64,000 nucleotides of DNA from Formivibrio citricus (GCF_900115065.1 NZ_FOVE01000009.1:1-64000), one strand, 5' to 3'. Positions 39,165-47,960 are shown, counted from the stretch's first letter. Notes: generated by a model not told the origin, from the sequence alone. Translations and numbers: made by a program.

Positions 39165-40028
39165 CTATCCCCAATCGCTAACAGGAACGAGCTGTATCGG
39201 CTCGCCGAGTTCGATGCGCAGTTTCTGTTCGATGCCGGCCAGCGTCATTTTTTCCATCTGGCAGCCCACGCATCCGCCCAGCAGCTTGACGAAGATATGC
39301 ATGTCGTCGACGTCGACCAGCTCGATGTCGCCATGGTCGTTCTGCAGCATCGGGCGGATCGTTTCGATCACCGCCTCGATCTTTTTCAGGCGCGCCAGCT
39401 TGCCGCTGGGCTGGGGGCGAACCACGAAAGCGGGGGCTTCGGGGGCAGGCGCGGCTTCGACTTTGGCCAATACCTTGGTAATCAGGTTCTCGATTTTTTC
39501 ATGGCAGGTCGCGCAAGCGCCGCCAGCCTTGGTGTAGTGCGTGACCTGCTCGACCGTGGTGAGCTGGTTGGCGCGCACCACGTCTTCGATCAGCTTGGAA
39601 TCGATGGCGAAGCACTTGCAGACCAGCTCGCCTTCTTCGTGATCGTCGTGAAATGTCTCGCCGCGGTAGTTCGCAATCGCCGCCTGCAGCGCCTCGCGCC
39701 CCATCACCGAGCAGTGCATCTTTTCCGGCGGCAGTCCGTCGAGGAAATCGGCGATGTCCTGGTTGGAAACCTGCAGCGCCTCGTCGAGCGTCTTGCCCTT
39801 GATCATCTCGGTCAGCGCCGAGGAGGAGGCAATCGCCGAGCCGCAGCCGAAAGTCTGGAAGCGCGCATCGAGGATGATGTCGTTGTTCGGATCGACCTTG
39901 AGCTGCAGGCGCAGTGCATCGCCACAACTGATAGAGCCGATCTCACCGACCGCATTGGCTTCCTTGAGCTCGCCGGCATTGCGCGGGTTGAAAAAGTGGT
40001 CTTTGACCTTTTCTGTGTAGTCCCACAT
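39165..40028 (-). CDS. nifU: NifU, Fe-S cluster scaffold
   Basis: 287 residues in three domains: IscU-like (1-125; [10 protein letters not shown] and MHCSVMG cysteines), a central BFD-like [2Fe-2S] region (about 130-180; CKCF and GACATCHEK) and a C-terminal Nfu domain with GGCVGCQ near 256. Assembles [4Fe-4S] clusters for NifH and NifB. First gene of the nifUSVWZM operon, with its own sigma-54 promoter and NifA site. Confidence 0.96.
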   Translation of the reverse strand: MWDYTEKVKDHFFNPRNAGELKEANAVGEIGSISCGDALRLQLKVDPNNDIILDARFQTFGCGSAIASSSALTEMIKGKTLDEALQVSNQDIADFLDGLPPEKMHCSVMGREALQAAIANYRGETFHDDHEEGELVCKCFAIDSKLIEDVVRANQLTTVEQVTHYTKAGGACATCHEKIENLITKVLAKVEAAPAPEAPAFVVRPQPSGKLARLKKIEAVIETIRPMLQNDHGDIELVDVDDMHIFVKLLGGCVGCQMEKMTLAGIEQKLRIELGEPIQLVPVSDWG

Positions 40029-40069
40029 GGTGGTCCCCTTGTCGGAATGTGTCTGTGCGACTCATTCGC

Positions 40070-40085
40070 AGCAAGGGGCGTGCCA
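40070..40085 (-). promoter_or_regulatory. Sigma-54 promoter of nifUSVWZM
   Basis: Minus strand TGGCACGCCCCTTGCT, consensus -24/-12 with correct spacing, ~42 bp before nifU. Almost identical to the nifB promoter. Confidence 0.92.
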
Positions 40086-40179
40086 AAGGGTGCAAGCGGC
40101 GGAAGGCTTGATATTGCTGGGTTGGGCGGGAGGCTGGCGCGATGTAGTGGCGCCATTGCGACAGTACAAAATGCAGCGG

Positions 40180-40195
40180 TGTTGCAGATGCGACA
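40180..40195 (-). promoter_or_regulatory. NifA upstream activator site for nifU
   Basis: TGT-TGCAGATGCG-ACA fits TGT-N10-ACA and lies ~95 bp upstream of the -24 element, the same geometry as at nifB. Confidence 0.8.
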
Positions 40196-40205
40196 AAGCT
40201 GGGGT

Positions 40206-40500
40206 GGTCATTCCGGCGCAGGCCGGAATCCAGAGGTTAAGCGCCTGTCGGCGCGTTGTTTGGGTGCCGTTTCCGCACGGCGGGCAGGAAGGGGGGCTTG
40301 CTTCGCCAAGCCCCCCTTCACCCCCAAGGCGACCCCATCGCCCGCCCTCCGGGTTCCCTGCGCTTCTCGATTGTCGCGGCGGCTGAGGAACTCGGCCTGC
40401 GGCCTCAAACAGTCCTCGCCGAAACCTCCGCGCCAATCTGCGATGCTCGGCGGGCTCAAGGGGAAGGTAAACCGTCTGCCATGGTGGCGGTTCGGAATTG
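40206..40500. repeat. Dispersed repeats upstream of the nifU regulatory region
   Basis: A half copy of the CCGGCGCAGGCCGG unit (40207-40233) followed by a ~250-bp copy of the long dispersed repeat family (AACTCGGCCTGCGGCCTCAA core near 40391), with an internal hairpin GGGGGCTTG/CAAGCCCCC. Other copies are near 41600-41815, 48197-48464 and 56983-57243. The 40500-40599 remainder contains GTAGCCTGGATTAGCC-type repeat sequence. No gene is seen in the interval. Confidence 0.72.
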
Positions 40501-40599
40501 CGTAGCCTGGATTAGCCGTGCAACGGCGTAATCCGGGTCGCCGCAGGCGATGTGAATCCTTAGGCGAAGAGGTGTTGCGGATTGTGTATTCGGCGAAAA

Positions 40600-40866
40600 T
40601 CAATCGAGTCTGACCCCATTGATTCTGAAGGCAGAGGCTACGACTTCCGCCGCAGCAATGGCAGCCGAACCTTCCGGGGCTTCAATGTACTCAGTGCTCA
40701 GGACTGCCTGGAGCGCGCGACTTACGGGAGTGATGTCTTTTGACCTTGTACATTGCGCTACCCAGTCCAAGGCATCGTCATTGTCAAAGGCTCCTTCTCC
40801 CCATGCGCCGGCTTGGGCGAATGTTGTGGCAAAGAACATCAAAAATAGCGCAAAGAAGAATCGCAT
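40600..40866 (-). CDS. Small secreted DUF4259-type protein
   Basis: 88 residues: signal peptide MRFFFALFLMFFATTFAQA, then GAWGEGAFDNDDALDWVAQC, the characteristic opening of DUF4259 proteins. Function unknown. Base composition is lower in GC than the nif genes around it. Near-identical ~35-bp direct repeats at 40577-40612 and 40980-41014 flank it, which suggests acquisition as a small cassette. Confidence 0.7.
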   Translation of the reverse strand: MRFFFALFLMFFATTFAQAGAWGEGAFDNDDALDWVAQCTRSKDITPVSRALQAVLSTEYIEAPEGSAAIAAAEVVASAFRINGVRLD

Positions 40867-41036
40867 CTTAAGAATTCCAGTGTGATGTTGCCGCGGAGGG
40901 TAAAGCATTTTATCCGGCGCAATGCACTTCGCTTCGATTGCGCCCTACGGTCTGTTTGTGCACCGTACGCGGTGTGAATTGTGTATTCGGTGCAAATCAA
41001 TTGGGACAGCCCCACCGATCTCTATTCTTATTTCGA

Positions 41037-41426
41037 TTAGCCGCTCGACTGGAGTAAAGGGTTTGGTAGATCGAAACATTGACTTATCGCAGGCATATTG
41101 CCGGAAAAGAAACCTTCAAACACAAGCTGAAGACGCTCTCGGCATTCATACACTTGCTCTGTTTTAAGATTACGGATCTTGTAGCCGTCCTTGCTATCGA
41201 GATGCGCGCTTAGAGACATGAGGGTTGAGCTAAAGATACGGAAGACTTTCCAATTTAGTTGTGCATCGCGTGCTGGACTAGCTACAAGCTCGAAAAGAGC
41301 CCATTCAAGCAGCCAGTATTCGTCGAGGTGCCAAGTTGAGTCTTCATGGAGACGCCCGCAAAAAGAATTGTCATCCCACTCGAGGCACCAAGGAAAATTT
41401 CTGTCTAAGACGGTAAGTGCATTCAT
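41037..41426 (-). CDS. Small protein resembling Imm41-type immunity proteins
   Basis: 129 residues, soluble, with a DRNFPWCLEWDDNSFCGRLH opening and a WHLDEYWLLEWALFEL segment. This Trp/Asp/Glu-rich pattern resembles immunity-protein families of polymorphic toxin systems, most like Imm41, but I cannot confirm it. No toxin gene is adjacent. AT-richer than the neighbours, and beside the DUF4259 gene in a repeat-bounded pocket. Confidence 0.5.
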   Translation of the reverse strand: MNALTVLDRNFPWCLEWDDNSFCGRLHEDSTWHLDEYWLLEWALFELVASPARDAQLNWKVFRIFSSTLMSLSAHLDSKDGYKIRNLKTEQVYECRERLQLVFEGFFSGNMPAISQCFDLPNPLLQSSG

Positions 41427-41599
41427 GTGACGAACGTGGTATCGCCACCACTGGCGGCATATTCAAATAAACCGTCACTATCGTTAACCCAGCGGGGTCA
41501 GGGCTTGTGACGGCACAAGATTTAATGTTTCTGCGGTTTGCTGTTGGAGTCGTTTAATCCGGGCAGGTGCAGCATGTTGAATCGAAGATTACACCAATC

Positions 41600-41850
41600 A
41601 CACTGTGGCAACCAAGGCAGGCGGTTTTCCGTCCCCTCGGCCAGCGCCGAGGAAGTGGAGCGAGACCCAGGCTCGCGACCGACCGAGGGCAGCCCGGAGG
41701 GCCGCCAGGCGGGGTCGCCTTGGGGATGAAAGGGGAATTGGCGAGACAATTCCCCTTTCCCGTAGGCGGGGCGGAAACCCGCACCCAAATCACCGCGCCG
41801 GCAGGCGCATAACAAACTGGATTCCGGCCTGCGCCGGAATGACGAACCAG
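41600..41850. repeat. Dispersed repeat copy in the gap before fdxB
   Basis: A diverged ~210-bp member of the long repeat family (reverse orientation to 40206-40500; internal hairpin GGGGAATTG/CAATTCCCC) and a half CCGGCCTGCGCCGG unit at 41816-41848. The 625-bp interval 41427-42051 also holds the terminator at 41866 and the palindrome at 41971; no gene is seen. Confidence 0.65.
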
Positions 41851-41865
41851 ATAAATTTCCCAGAC

Positions 41866-41893
41866 AAAAAAAGCCCGCCACAGGGGCGGGCCA
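41866..41893 (-). terminator. Intrinsic terminator of the nifENX-fdxB operon
   Basis: Minus strand GGCCCGCCCC-TGTG-GCGGGC stem followed by seven T residues, downstream of fdxB. Confidence 0.88.
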
Positions 41894-41970
41894 AACGCAC
41901 AGAGGAACCGGTACCAATGGCTCCAGGCACAGCACTCAACTATTTCCGGCTTCGATTGAACAAGCCGGTT

Positions 41971-42042
41971 GTGGGAGCGGACAAAGTCCGCGAAAAACCG
42001 TGGCTCAGTCGAGCGCATTTCGCGGTTTGCAACCGCTCCCAC
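41971..42042. repeat. GTGGGAGCGG palindromic repeat downstream of fdxB
   Basis: Outer arms GTGGGAGCGG (41971-41980) and CCGCTCCCAC (42033-42042), inner arms GTCCGCGAAA/TTTCGCGG. The same element occurs inside nifN at 44546-44602, and a half copy is near 55737-55770. Confidence 0.82.
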
Positions 42043-42051
42043 AAGTGGTTT

Positions 42052-42333
42052 TCAGACCTCCAGCGGCGAATGCGAGTAACAGTCCTTCGGGCAAACGCGG
42101 GTGCAGGCACCGCAGCCGATGCAGTCGGCTTCGTCTTCAATGGCCATGACCATGCTTTGGCTGTCGGAATCGTAGTCTTCGTCTTCGTTTTCGAACTCGA
42201 TCAGGTTCAGCACGTCGCGCGGGCAGACCTTGTAGCAGCGGCCGCAGCCGATGCAGGTTTTCTGGTTGATGGCGGTGACGAATTCCGGCGTCCAGTCGGC
42301 GCCGCCGCGGGTTTTTCCGGTGAGGTTGCTCAT
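42052..42333 (-). CDS. fdxB: Nif-specific ferredoxin III (FdxB)
   Basis: 93 residues. Two [4Fe-4S] motifs, [12 protein letters not shown] near 27 and [12 protein letters not shown] near 71, separated by an unusually acidic insert ([11 protein letters not shown]). This spacing is typical of FdxB found after nifX. Likely electron donor for nitrogenase or cofactor synthesis. GGGAGAAG precedes the ATG. Last gene of the nifE operon. Confidence 0.93.
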   Translation of the reverse strand: MSNLTGKTRGGADWTPEFVTAINQKTCIGCGRCYKVCPRDVLNLIEFENEDEDYDSDSQSMVMAIEDEADCIGCGACTRVCPKDCYSHSPLEV

Positions 42334-42362
42334 GGTTCTTCTCCCTGAGATAAGTGATTAGA

Positions 42363-42815
42363 TTAAAGTTTTGCTGCTTCCGGGAACTTGCCGATCAGCC
42401 CAGTGGCGACGGCAAGCAGTTTTTCCGCTTCGGCCTGCATGGCCTGCGGGGTGGCGAAGCCGAAACGGCCGGCATCGCGCACGGTTTTGTCGAGGACCAC
42501 CAGCCGCCCCACGAGCAGCAGCACGCGGCCGAAGCCTTCTTCGTTGATGTTGACGACGAGGCTCGCCATCTGCCCGCATTCGCCTTCGATCAGCACGGCC
42601 AGTGCCTGGTAGAACGTGGTGACGCGCAGCAGCGAGGCGCGGTCGATCGTGCAGCCGGCGGCGCCTTGTTCGCGCTTGCGGAAAAAAGGCTCCAGCAGGC
42701 GCTCGGCCGACCAGCCGTCGTGGGTGCCGTACTGGTCGTGCGCCTTGATCTGGCGCAGCAGTTCGGTCATGAAGGCCGATTGGTAGATGCTGGTATCGGT
42801 GGCGGATTCGCTCAT
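42363..42815 (-). CDS. NifX-associated nitrogen fixation protein (DUF269)
   Basis: 150 residues. Segments AHDQYGTHDGWSAERLLEPF and RLVVLDKTVRDAGRFGF match the family regularly found after nifX. Biochemical role unknown. The ATG at 42815 overlaps the stop of the rseC-like gene (ATGA) and has AAAGGAAG upstream. Confidence 0.9.
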   Translation of the reverse strand: MSESATDTSIYQSAFMTELLRQIKAHDQYGTHDGWSAERLLEPFFRKREQGAAGCTIDRASLLRVTTFYQALAVLIEGECGQMASLVVNINEEGFGRVLLLVGRLVVLDKTVRDAGRFGFATPQAMQAEAEKLLAVATGLIGKFPEAAKL

Positions 42816-43270
42816 GATTCTTCCTTTGCGGTATGAAGCGGTGGCAGGGGGGCGGCTTGTGCGGCAAGGATCTTGAGGGGGGGATGTCTCTTGGTAGCCA
42901 TGAATCCCCCGGCGATGAATCCAGCGATCAGACCAAACAGTGCGCCGAGCAAGGCTGCCACGTCGCCCCAAAGTGCTCCGGCGAGCAGCCCGCCGATAAA
43001 CCCGGCCAAGGGCAGGCCATAAGCCAACGTGGCGGCATGCCAGACGGCGGTTTCCGGTACGCTGACCGTGACGCGTTCCCCCGTTTTCAGCGCGGTTTCA
43101 GTGGCTAACCATAATTGCTGCGTGTGCGGGGTTTCCTGCTGGCTGCCGCACTGGGCTCTTTCGGCACAAGCCTTGCAGGCGCTCTGGCGCGAGACTTCCA
43201 GCAGGGCGCGCCCCGGTTCGGTATTCAGCACGGTGGCGGGGGCCAGGACGGTGTGTTCGTGGCAGCTCAT
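42812..43270 (-). CDS. RseC/MucC-like membrane protein in the nif operon
   Basis: 152 residues: N-terminal domain with cysteine cluster (C3, then SACKACAERAQCG at about 31-42), two membrane helices (about 80-100 and 105-125) and a short C-terminal tail. This is the RseC architecture. In E. coli RseC acts with the RsxABCDGE (Rnf-type) complex that keeps SoxR reduced. It overlaps nifX and the NifX-associated gene by 4 bp each, so it is a genuine member of the nif operon. A role as Rnf partner is inferred. Confidence 0.85.
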   Translation of the reverse strand: MSCHEHTVLAPATVLNTEPGRALLEVSRQSACKACAERAQCGSQQETPHTQQLWLATETALKTGERVTVSVPETAVWHAATLAYGLPLAGFIGGLLAGALWGDVAALLGALFGLIAGFIAGGFMATKRHPPLKILAAQAAPLPPLHTAKEES

Positions 43271-43659
43271 TCGGCCCACCCCTCTTCCAGAAAGCGTTCG
43301 AAGCGCGCGGCATCGGTGCTGGCGGGGGCCAGACCGATGCGGCCGGCGGCCCAGTCGGCGAGCAAGTCGCTGATGGCGGCGCCTTCGGTCACCCGGACCA
43401 CGTCGATCCCGGCTTCGCGCAGCAGGCGCAACGCGCTCTGGCCGATCTCGGTGCAGAGCACGGCGCGGCAGCCTTGCAGGGCGGCGATGCGGCGCGCCAG
43501 GCGGCCCGAGTCGTGGCCCTCGCCGACATCGCACTGGATGATGGCGTTGCGCTGCGCGCCTTCCGGGTTCAGCGCGTAGACGTGGAAGCGGTGGGCCGAG
43601 CCGAAATGGTCGTCGACCCGGTTGCCGTCACTGCTGGCAAAGGCAAGTCGCGTGCTCAT
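43267..43659 (-). CDS. nifX: NifX, FeMo-co precursor carrier
   Basis: 130 residues, a single NifX/NafY-type domain: RLAFASSDGNRVDDHFGSAHRF and CRAVLCTEIGQSALRLL. It binds NifB-co or VK-cluster between NifB and NifEN. The ATG at 43659 is 32 bp inside the end of nifN. Confidence 0.93.
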   Translation of the reverse strand: MSTRLAFASSDGNRVDDHFGSAHRFHVYALNPEGAQRNAIIQCDVGEGHDSGRLARRIAALQGCRAVLCTEIGQSALRLLREAGIDVVRVTEGAAISDLLADWAAGRIGLAPASTDAARFERFLEEGWAE

Positions 43660-45079
43660 GATGCGTTCCTTTACAACAAGATTCAGTTTGCGGATCGTCC
43701 CGGAAGCGGGAGACGTAGGGTTTGGGTCCGGCGGTGTGTTCATGGTGTTCAGTCCACAGGTTGCCGAGATCGAAAAGGGCCTGGCGCGCGCCGCGGTAGC
43801 CCAGCCATACGCGCTGGTAACCGCCCAGCCAGTCGTACTGCGGGAAGCCCGCGCGCAACAGCGGTATGCCGAGCCGGCGTGAGGCCTGCAGACCGTGCGA
43901 ATTGGTGATGAGCAACTCTGCGTCGCCAGCCAAGGCTTCGTCCTCCCAGTCTTCGAGGTCGCCGACGGTGACGTTTGGCAGCGGCAGTTCTTCCAGCCAG
44001 CCGGGGTTGGACGCGCTGACGGCGCTGACCGGAATGGCGCCCACTTCGTTGAGCATGCCGGCGAGCTGGCCGAGGTGATCGGGCTCGGCGGCGAGTGCCA
44101 CCTTGGCGCCGGTGAGCATGAAATGGCTGTCGAGGAAGGCATCCTGCAACTGCTGGCGCTGGCGCGTGAATTTGGCCGGGACCGGCTGGCCGGACAGTTC
44201 GGCGAGCGTCATCAGAATCTGGTCGGTGGCTTCCAGCCCCAGGCATTGGTCGAACTGGATCGACGGTACCCCGGTGCGCGTGGCGAGCAGATCGCCCGCG
44301 CTACGCAGGCTGCGGCCGAATACCAGGCTGGCCCGGGCGGAACCCAACTGCTTGATGTCGGTAACGGGAATGCCGCCCTGGCTGACCGGGTTGAGGCGCT
44401 CCACGCCAAGGTGGCCGTCGAGCGAATCGGCCAGATTGGGCAGCAGGACAGGGCTAAGGCCGAAAGCTTCGACGATTTCGGCCAGCGCTTCCTGATCGCC
44501 CGGCGTCATCCAGGCCGGGCAGAGGAGGTTGATACGGCGGGATTCGTGGGAGCGGATGGAATCCGCGAATGGCTGCGTTTCGCGGATTGCATCCGCTCCC
44601 ACGGGGAGAAGCTGGTCGATCAGGCAATACACCGCCTCCGCAAACCCCTGTTCGAACCCGCCGCGGAAATCCGGCGTGCTGGCCCAGACGATGCGCGTGG
44701 CGGAAAACTCCGGATGGCGGGTGCGGAAAGTCTTGATGATGCGGGCGACATCCGCCCCCTGGGTTTCCGCCAGCCCAGAGGTGGCGACGCCGATCAGGTC
44801 GGGCTTTTGCTTGCTACTGAGAAGCAGCAGTGCCTCGATCAGGTTCTCGTCGGCGTTCATGACCGTGGCGACATGATCCATGGCGGTGTTTTGCAGCGGA
44901 ATCGGCTCGCGGAAATGGCGCACGAAAAAGACCTTGGCAAACGCGCTGCAGCCCTGTGCGCTGTGCAGCAGCGGGATCGAGCGGTCCACGCCCAGAAACG
45001 CCAGAGTGGCGCCACTGCAGGCGTTGGTCTTGAGCGGGTTGACCGACAAGGGCTTGCTGGATTTCTTGATGATGGCCAT
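43628..45079 (-). CDS. nifN: NifN, FeMo-co scaffold beta subunit, carrying an in-frame repeat insertion
   Basis: 483 residues, NifK paralogue: NPLKTNACSGATLAFLG at 14-30, GCSAFAKVFFVRHFREPIPL near 43 and FDQCLGLEATDQ near 275. With NifE it forms the tetramer on which FeMo-co is completed. Residues 160-178 are encoded by a dispersed palindrome (57 bp, exactly 19 codons) between YCLIDQLLP and RRINLLCPAW, a variable surface region in the family. The frame stays open, so the protein is probably functional. Confidence 0.94.
   Translation of the reverse strand: MAIIKKSSKPLSVNPLKTNACSGATLAFLGVDRSIPLLHSAQGCSAFAKVFFVRHFREPIPLQNTAMDHVATVMNADENLIEALLLLSSKQKPDLIGVATSGLAETQGADVARIIKTFRTRHPEFSATRIVWASTPDFRGGFEQGFAEAVYCLIDQLLPVGADAIRETQPFADSIRSHESRRINLLCPAWMTPGDQEALAEIVEAFGLSPVLLPNLADSLDGHLGVERLNPVSQGGIPVTDIKQLGSARASLVFGRSLRSAGDLLATRTGVPSIQFDQCLGLEATDQILMTLAELSGQPVPAKFTRQRQQLQDAFLDSHFMLTGAKVALAAEPDHLGQLAGMLNEVGAIPVSAVSASNPGWLEELPLPNVTVGDLEDWEDEALAGDAELLITNSHGLQASRRLGIPLLRAGFPQYDWLGGYQRVWLGYRGARQALFDLGNLWTEHHEHTAGPKPYVSRFRDDPQTESCCKGTHHEHATCLCQQ
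44546..44602. repeat. GTGGGAGCGG palindrome inserted in nifN
   Basis: 57 bp with outer arms GTGGGAGCGGAT/ATCCGCTCCCAC and inner arms TCCGCGAA/TTCGCGGA. Same family as 41971-42042, here inside coding sequence. Confidence 0.88.
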
Positions 45080-45099
45080 GTCAGTTCTCCGATGCTCTT

Positions 45100-45210
45100 C
45101 TCCCTCCCCCTTGATGGGGGAGGGGCGGGGAGAGGGTGAGGCGGGTCGAGTTCATTCCGGTGCGCATGTCGCCCCCTCTCCCCAGCCCTCTCCCGCGAGG
45201 GGCGAGGGAG
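45100..45210. repeat. CCCTCTCCC-type palindromes between nifE and nifN
   Basis: The 153-bp nifE-nifN gap is filled with CTCCCCCTTGATGGGGGAG and a CCCTCTCCCGCGAGGGGCGAG unit, both able to form hairpins in the mRNA. Confidence 0.75.
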
Positions 45211-45232
45211 TTTGTGCGGCAAGTCGCGCGCA

Positions 45233-46612
45233 TCATTTTTTTTCTCCCGTACTGTTTTCCCACGGCGCCGGGTTGCGCACCAGTGGCCAGATCGGGCTGT
45301 CGATGGTTGTGACCAGGCGCTTGGCCAGTTCGACCATGCCGTCGTAGCCGGCAAAGGCGAATTCGCGTTCCTGGTTGATGTCGAGGAAAGGAATGCGGGC
45401 TTTCAGCGCGGCATACAGGCTGCGCCCGCCGGCGACCAGCACATCGGCTTGGTGCTGGTCGACAAGATCGATCAGCTCGCGCGGGGAACCTTCCTCGAAG
45501 GTCTGGGCGTCGTCGCCCATCAGTTCACGGATGCGCCCCTTGTCCGCTTCGGTGGATTTGCGGATGCCTGTAGCCATGATTTCCATACCGAGGTCCTGCA
45601 GCGCGGAGATCATCGACCAGGATTTCACGCCGCCGCCGAACAGGATGACCTTCTTCCCGGTCAGCAGCTTGCGATAGGGAGCCAGCTCGATATCGAGCCG
45701 GGCTTCTTCGCGGGCGATCAACGCTTCGGTGCGGGCGCTGAGGTCGGCGTCATTGATGATGCGGGCAAAATCGCGCAGGCACTGGCTCATGTCGCGGATG
45801 CCGAAGAAGCTGCCTTCGAACCACGGCGTGCCGAATCGTTCCTGCATCTTGCGCGTGACGTTCTGCAGCGCCTTGGAACAGACCAGCATGTTGACCTCTG
45901 CGCGGTGCATGGTCTGCAGCTCGGCAAAGCGGCTGTCGCCGGCGAGGGTCGAGAGCAGGCGCAGCCCCAGTTCGTCGAACAGCGGCGTTACATGCCACAG
46001 CTCGCCGGCGATATTGAATTCACCGATCAGGTTGATGTCGTGAACGCCGGCCGGAGCGGGCTCCGGTTCGCGCGTGCCGATCACGTACTTGAGCAGCGTT
46101 TCACCGGCGATGCGGTTGCCCAGATTCTTGCTGCCGTAGAAGCCGGCGCAATCGACCGGGATCACCGGCAAGCCGAAGCGGCTCTCGGCGGCCTTGCACA
46201 GCGCGGTCAGGTCTTCGCCAATCAGCGCGGTCACGCAGGTGGCGTAGACGAAGACGGCCTTGGGGCGATACCGCTCGACGGCCTGCTTGATGCCAAGGAA
46301 CAGGCGCTTCTCGCCGCGGCCCATGATGATGTCCTGCTCGGACAGATCGGTGGTCATGCCGTAGCGATACAGCGCCGGGCCGGTAGTGCGCGCGCCGCGG
46401 TTGTCCCACGAACTGCCGGCGCAGCCGATCGGGCCATGCACGATATGCGCCGCATCGCTGATCGGCAGCAGCGCAATCTGCGCACCGTCGAATGCGCAGC
46501 CAGCTTGGGTCGCGCCGGGCTTGGGGCGGCTGCAGCCGGTCTTGGGCTTGGCTGCTGTCTGGTGTTCGCAGGACGGCTCAACCATCAGTTGGTTCAGGTC
46601 GCGGGCGTTCAT
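45233..46612 (-). CDS. nifE: NifE, FeMo-co scaffold alpha subunit
   Basis: 459 residues, NifD paralogue: [20 protein letters not shown] near 43, [15 protein letters not shown] near 64, and [12 protein letters not shown] near 130. An N-terminal [13 protein letters not shown] segment is typical of NifE. The start is the ATG at 46612 rather than an upstream TTG. First gene of nifE-nifN-nifX-rseC-like-NifX-associated-fdxB. Confidence 0.95.
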   Translation of the reverse strand: MNARDLNQLMVEPSCEHQTAAKPKTGCSRPKPGATQAGCAFDGAQIALLPISDAAHIVHGPIGCAGSSWDNRGARTTGPALYRYGMTTDLSEQDIIMGRGEKRLFLGIKQAVERYRPKAVFVYATCVTALIGEDLTALCKAAESRFGLPVIPVDCAGFYGSKNLGNRIAGETLLKYVIGTREPEPAPAGVHDINLIGEFNIAGELWHVTPLFDELGLRLLSTLAGDSRFAELQTMHRAEVNMLVCSKALQNVTRKMQERFGTPWFEGSFFGIRDMSQCLRDFARIINDADLSARTEALIAREEARLDIELAPYRKLLTGKKVILFGGGVKSWSMISALQDLGMEIMATGIRKSTEADKGRIRELMGDDAQTFEEGSPRELIDLVDQHQADVLVAGGRSLYAALKARIPFLDINQEREFAFAGYDGMVELAKRLVTTIDSPIWPLVRNPAPWENSTGEKK

Positions 46613-46644
46613 GATGGGCTCTCGCAAGGATTCGCCCTATGTCT

Positions 46645-46660
46645 ATCAAGATGCGTGCCA
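46645..46660 (-). promoter_or_regulatory. Sigma-54-like promoter of nifE
   Basis: Minus strand TGGCACGCATCTTGAT. The -24 element is perfect but the -12 reads TTGAT instead of TTGCA/T. 33 bp before the nifE ATG. Confidence 0.65.
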
Positions 46661-46700
46661 GCCAAACCCCCGCGGGTTTGCTGGCAATGTCGGGCGGCGT

Positions 46701-46716
46701 TGTCACAGTCGCGACA
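46701..46716. promoter_or_regulatory. NifA upstream activator site for nifE
   Basis: TGT-CACAGTCGCG-ACA, consensus TGT-N10-ACA, about 45 bp above the nifE promoter. It also lies 150 bp upstream of the divergent chemoreceptor gene. Confidence 0.72.
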
Positions 46717-46865
46717 AGAGCGGCCGGTATTTTGTATGGTTTGCGCGCTTGACCGGCATCAAACGAAGCGAAATGCCCCGGTTTTTGTGCGCATGGTCTT
46801 TGCTAGATTGGGAATGATGTTCAATTGCAGTTGCTTTGGTGCTGGCAAACAACGGGAGAAGGGTC

Positions 46866-47960
46866 ATGGCTTTTTGGGGACGGAATCAGGAATCGAAAGA
46901 AGCGGAACGACGCGTGACTCTGCTGGAGCAGGAACTCGCCGCGCGCGATGCCAGTCTGGCCCGATTGACCAAGGATCTTGAAGAGGCAAGGGCCGAAGCT
47001 GCGGCAAAAAACGCCGAAATCGGCCGCATGACGGCGCTGTTGGGTAATTTCAGATCGTTCCACGAATCGCTGGTCAACAGCCAGGCAAGCCTCGTTTCGC
47101 TGATCAACCTGCTCAAGTCGGAGAAAGAACGTGCCGGCGAGGTGCAGCGGGTGTCGGTTACCAGTCGTTCTTCGACCGAGCGGATTGCCGACGATCTGGT
47201 GAAGCTGGCGGCCGATTCCGGTGGCGTGACCCGGCGCATCGACGCGCTGGATGCCGAGGCGCAGAAGATCGGCGGCATCGTGCAGATGATCAAGGAAATT
47301 GCCGACCAGACCAACCTCCTGGCGCTCAACGCCGCGATTGAGGCCGCTCGTGCTGGCGAGCAGGGGCGCGGCTTCGCCGTGGTCGCGGATGAAGTTCGCA
47401 AGCTGGCCGAGCGCACTTCGGTTGCAACCGGTGAAATCAGCCAGTTGGTTGGCAAGATCAGCGCCGAAACCACCGGCAGCCACGAAAGCATGCAGCAACT
47501 GGCCGGCTCGGCCGAGGCTTCAAGCCAGGACGGCCTACAGGCGGCCGATTCGATGCGCGAGCTGCTCGGGCTTTCGGATGTCCTGCAGCAGAGCATCACA
47601 GGCACGGCGCTGCACAGCTTCTGCGACCTGGCCAAGCTCGACCACATCATTTTCAAGTTCCGCGTCCATCGCGTGCTGCTCGGCCAGTCGGACGAGGCGC
47701 GCGGCAACTTCAGCGATCACACACTGTGCCGGCTCGGCAAGTGGTACTACGAGGGCGAAGGAAACGCTTGTTTCTCGCAGCATCCGGCTTTCCGTGAGCT
47801 GGAAGCGCCGCACAAGGCGGTACATGCCGCAGCGATCGCCGCGCTGGAAGCGCACGAACAGGGCGACGACGAGCGCGCCGCTGCCGGTGCTGCAGCGATG
47901 GAGGCCGCGAGCCAGAAGGTGATTGCGGCGCTGGACCGGATGGCGAGCGGCAGGCATTGA
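46866..47960 (+). CDS. Soluble methyl-accepting chemotaxis-type receptor with CZB domain
   Basis: 364 residues, no membrane helix. N-terminal coiled coil (about 12-55), an MCP signalling domain whose hairpin tip is readable ([20 protein letters not shown], near 148-167), and a C-terminal chemoreceptor zinc-binding domain (from about 245; [30 protein letters not shown]) with the zinc ligands His, Cys, His. Only one half of a full-length receptor hairpin is long, so it is a short receptor. It senses zinc or hypochlorous-type signals in known CZB proteins; the target is unknown here. ATG with GGGAGAAGGG upstream. Confidence 0.88.
   Translation: MAFWGRNQESKEAERRVTLLEQELAARDASLARLTKDLEEARAEAAAKNAEIGRMTALLGNFRSFHESLVNSQASLVSLINLLKSEKERAGEVQRVSVTSRSSTERIADDLVKLAADSGGVTRRIDALDAEAQKIGGIVQMIKEIADQTNLLALNAAIEAARAGEQGRGFAVVADEVRKLAERTSVATGEISQLVGKISAETTGSHESMQQLAGSAEASSQDGLQAADSMRELLGLSDVLQQSITGTALHSFCDLAKLDHIIFKFRVHRVLLGQSDEARGNFSDHTLCRLGKWYYEGEGNACFSQHPAFRELEAPHKAVHAAAIAALEAHEQGDDERAAAGAAAMEAASQKVIAALDRMASGRH

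Noticed and set aside
39084-42042. Possible CRISPR array from short repeated units
   Set aside because: Units are irregularly spaced inverted pairs without uniform spacers, and no cas gene is present; these are palindromic intergenic repeats.
43660-44142. Upstream extension of the nifX frame
   Set aside because: Translation is Ser/Pro/Arg-rich shadow of nifN; conserved NifX begins at 43659.
45212-46981. 589-codon open frame on the plus strand opposite nifE
   Set aside because: It is antisense to nifE, has no ribosome site or domain, and is explained by high-GC third-position bias that keeps the opposite frame open.
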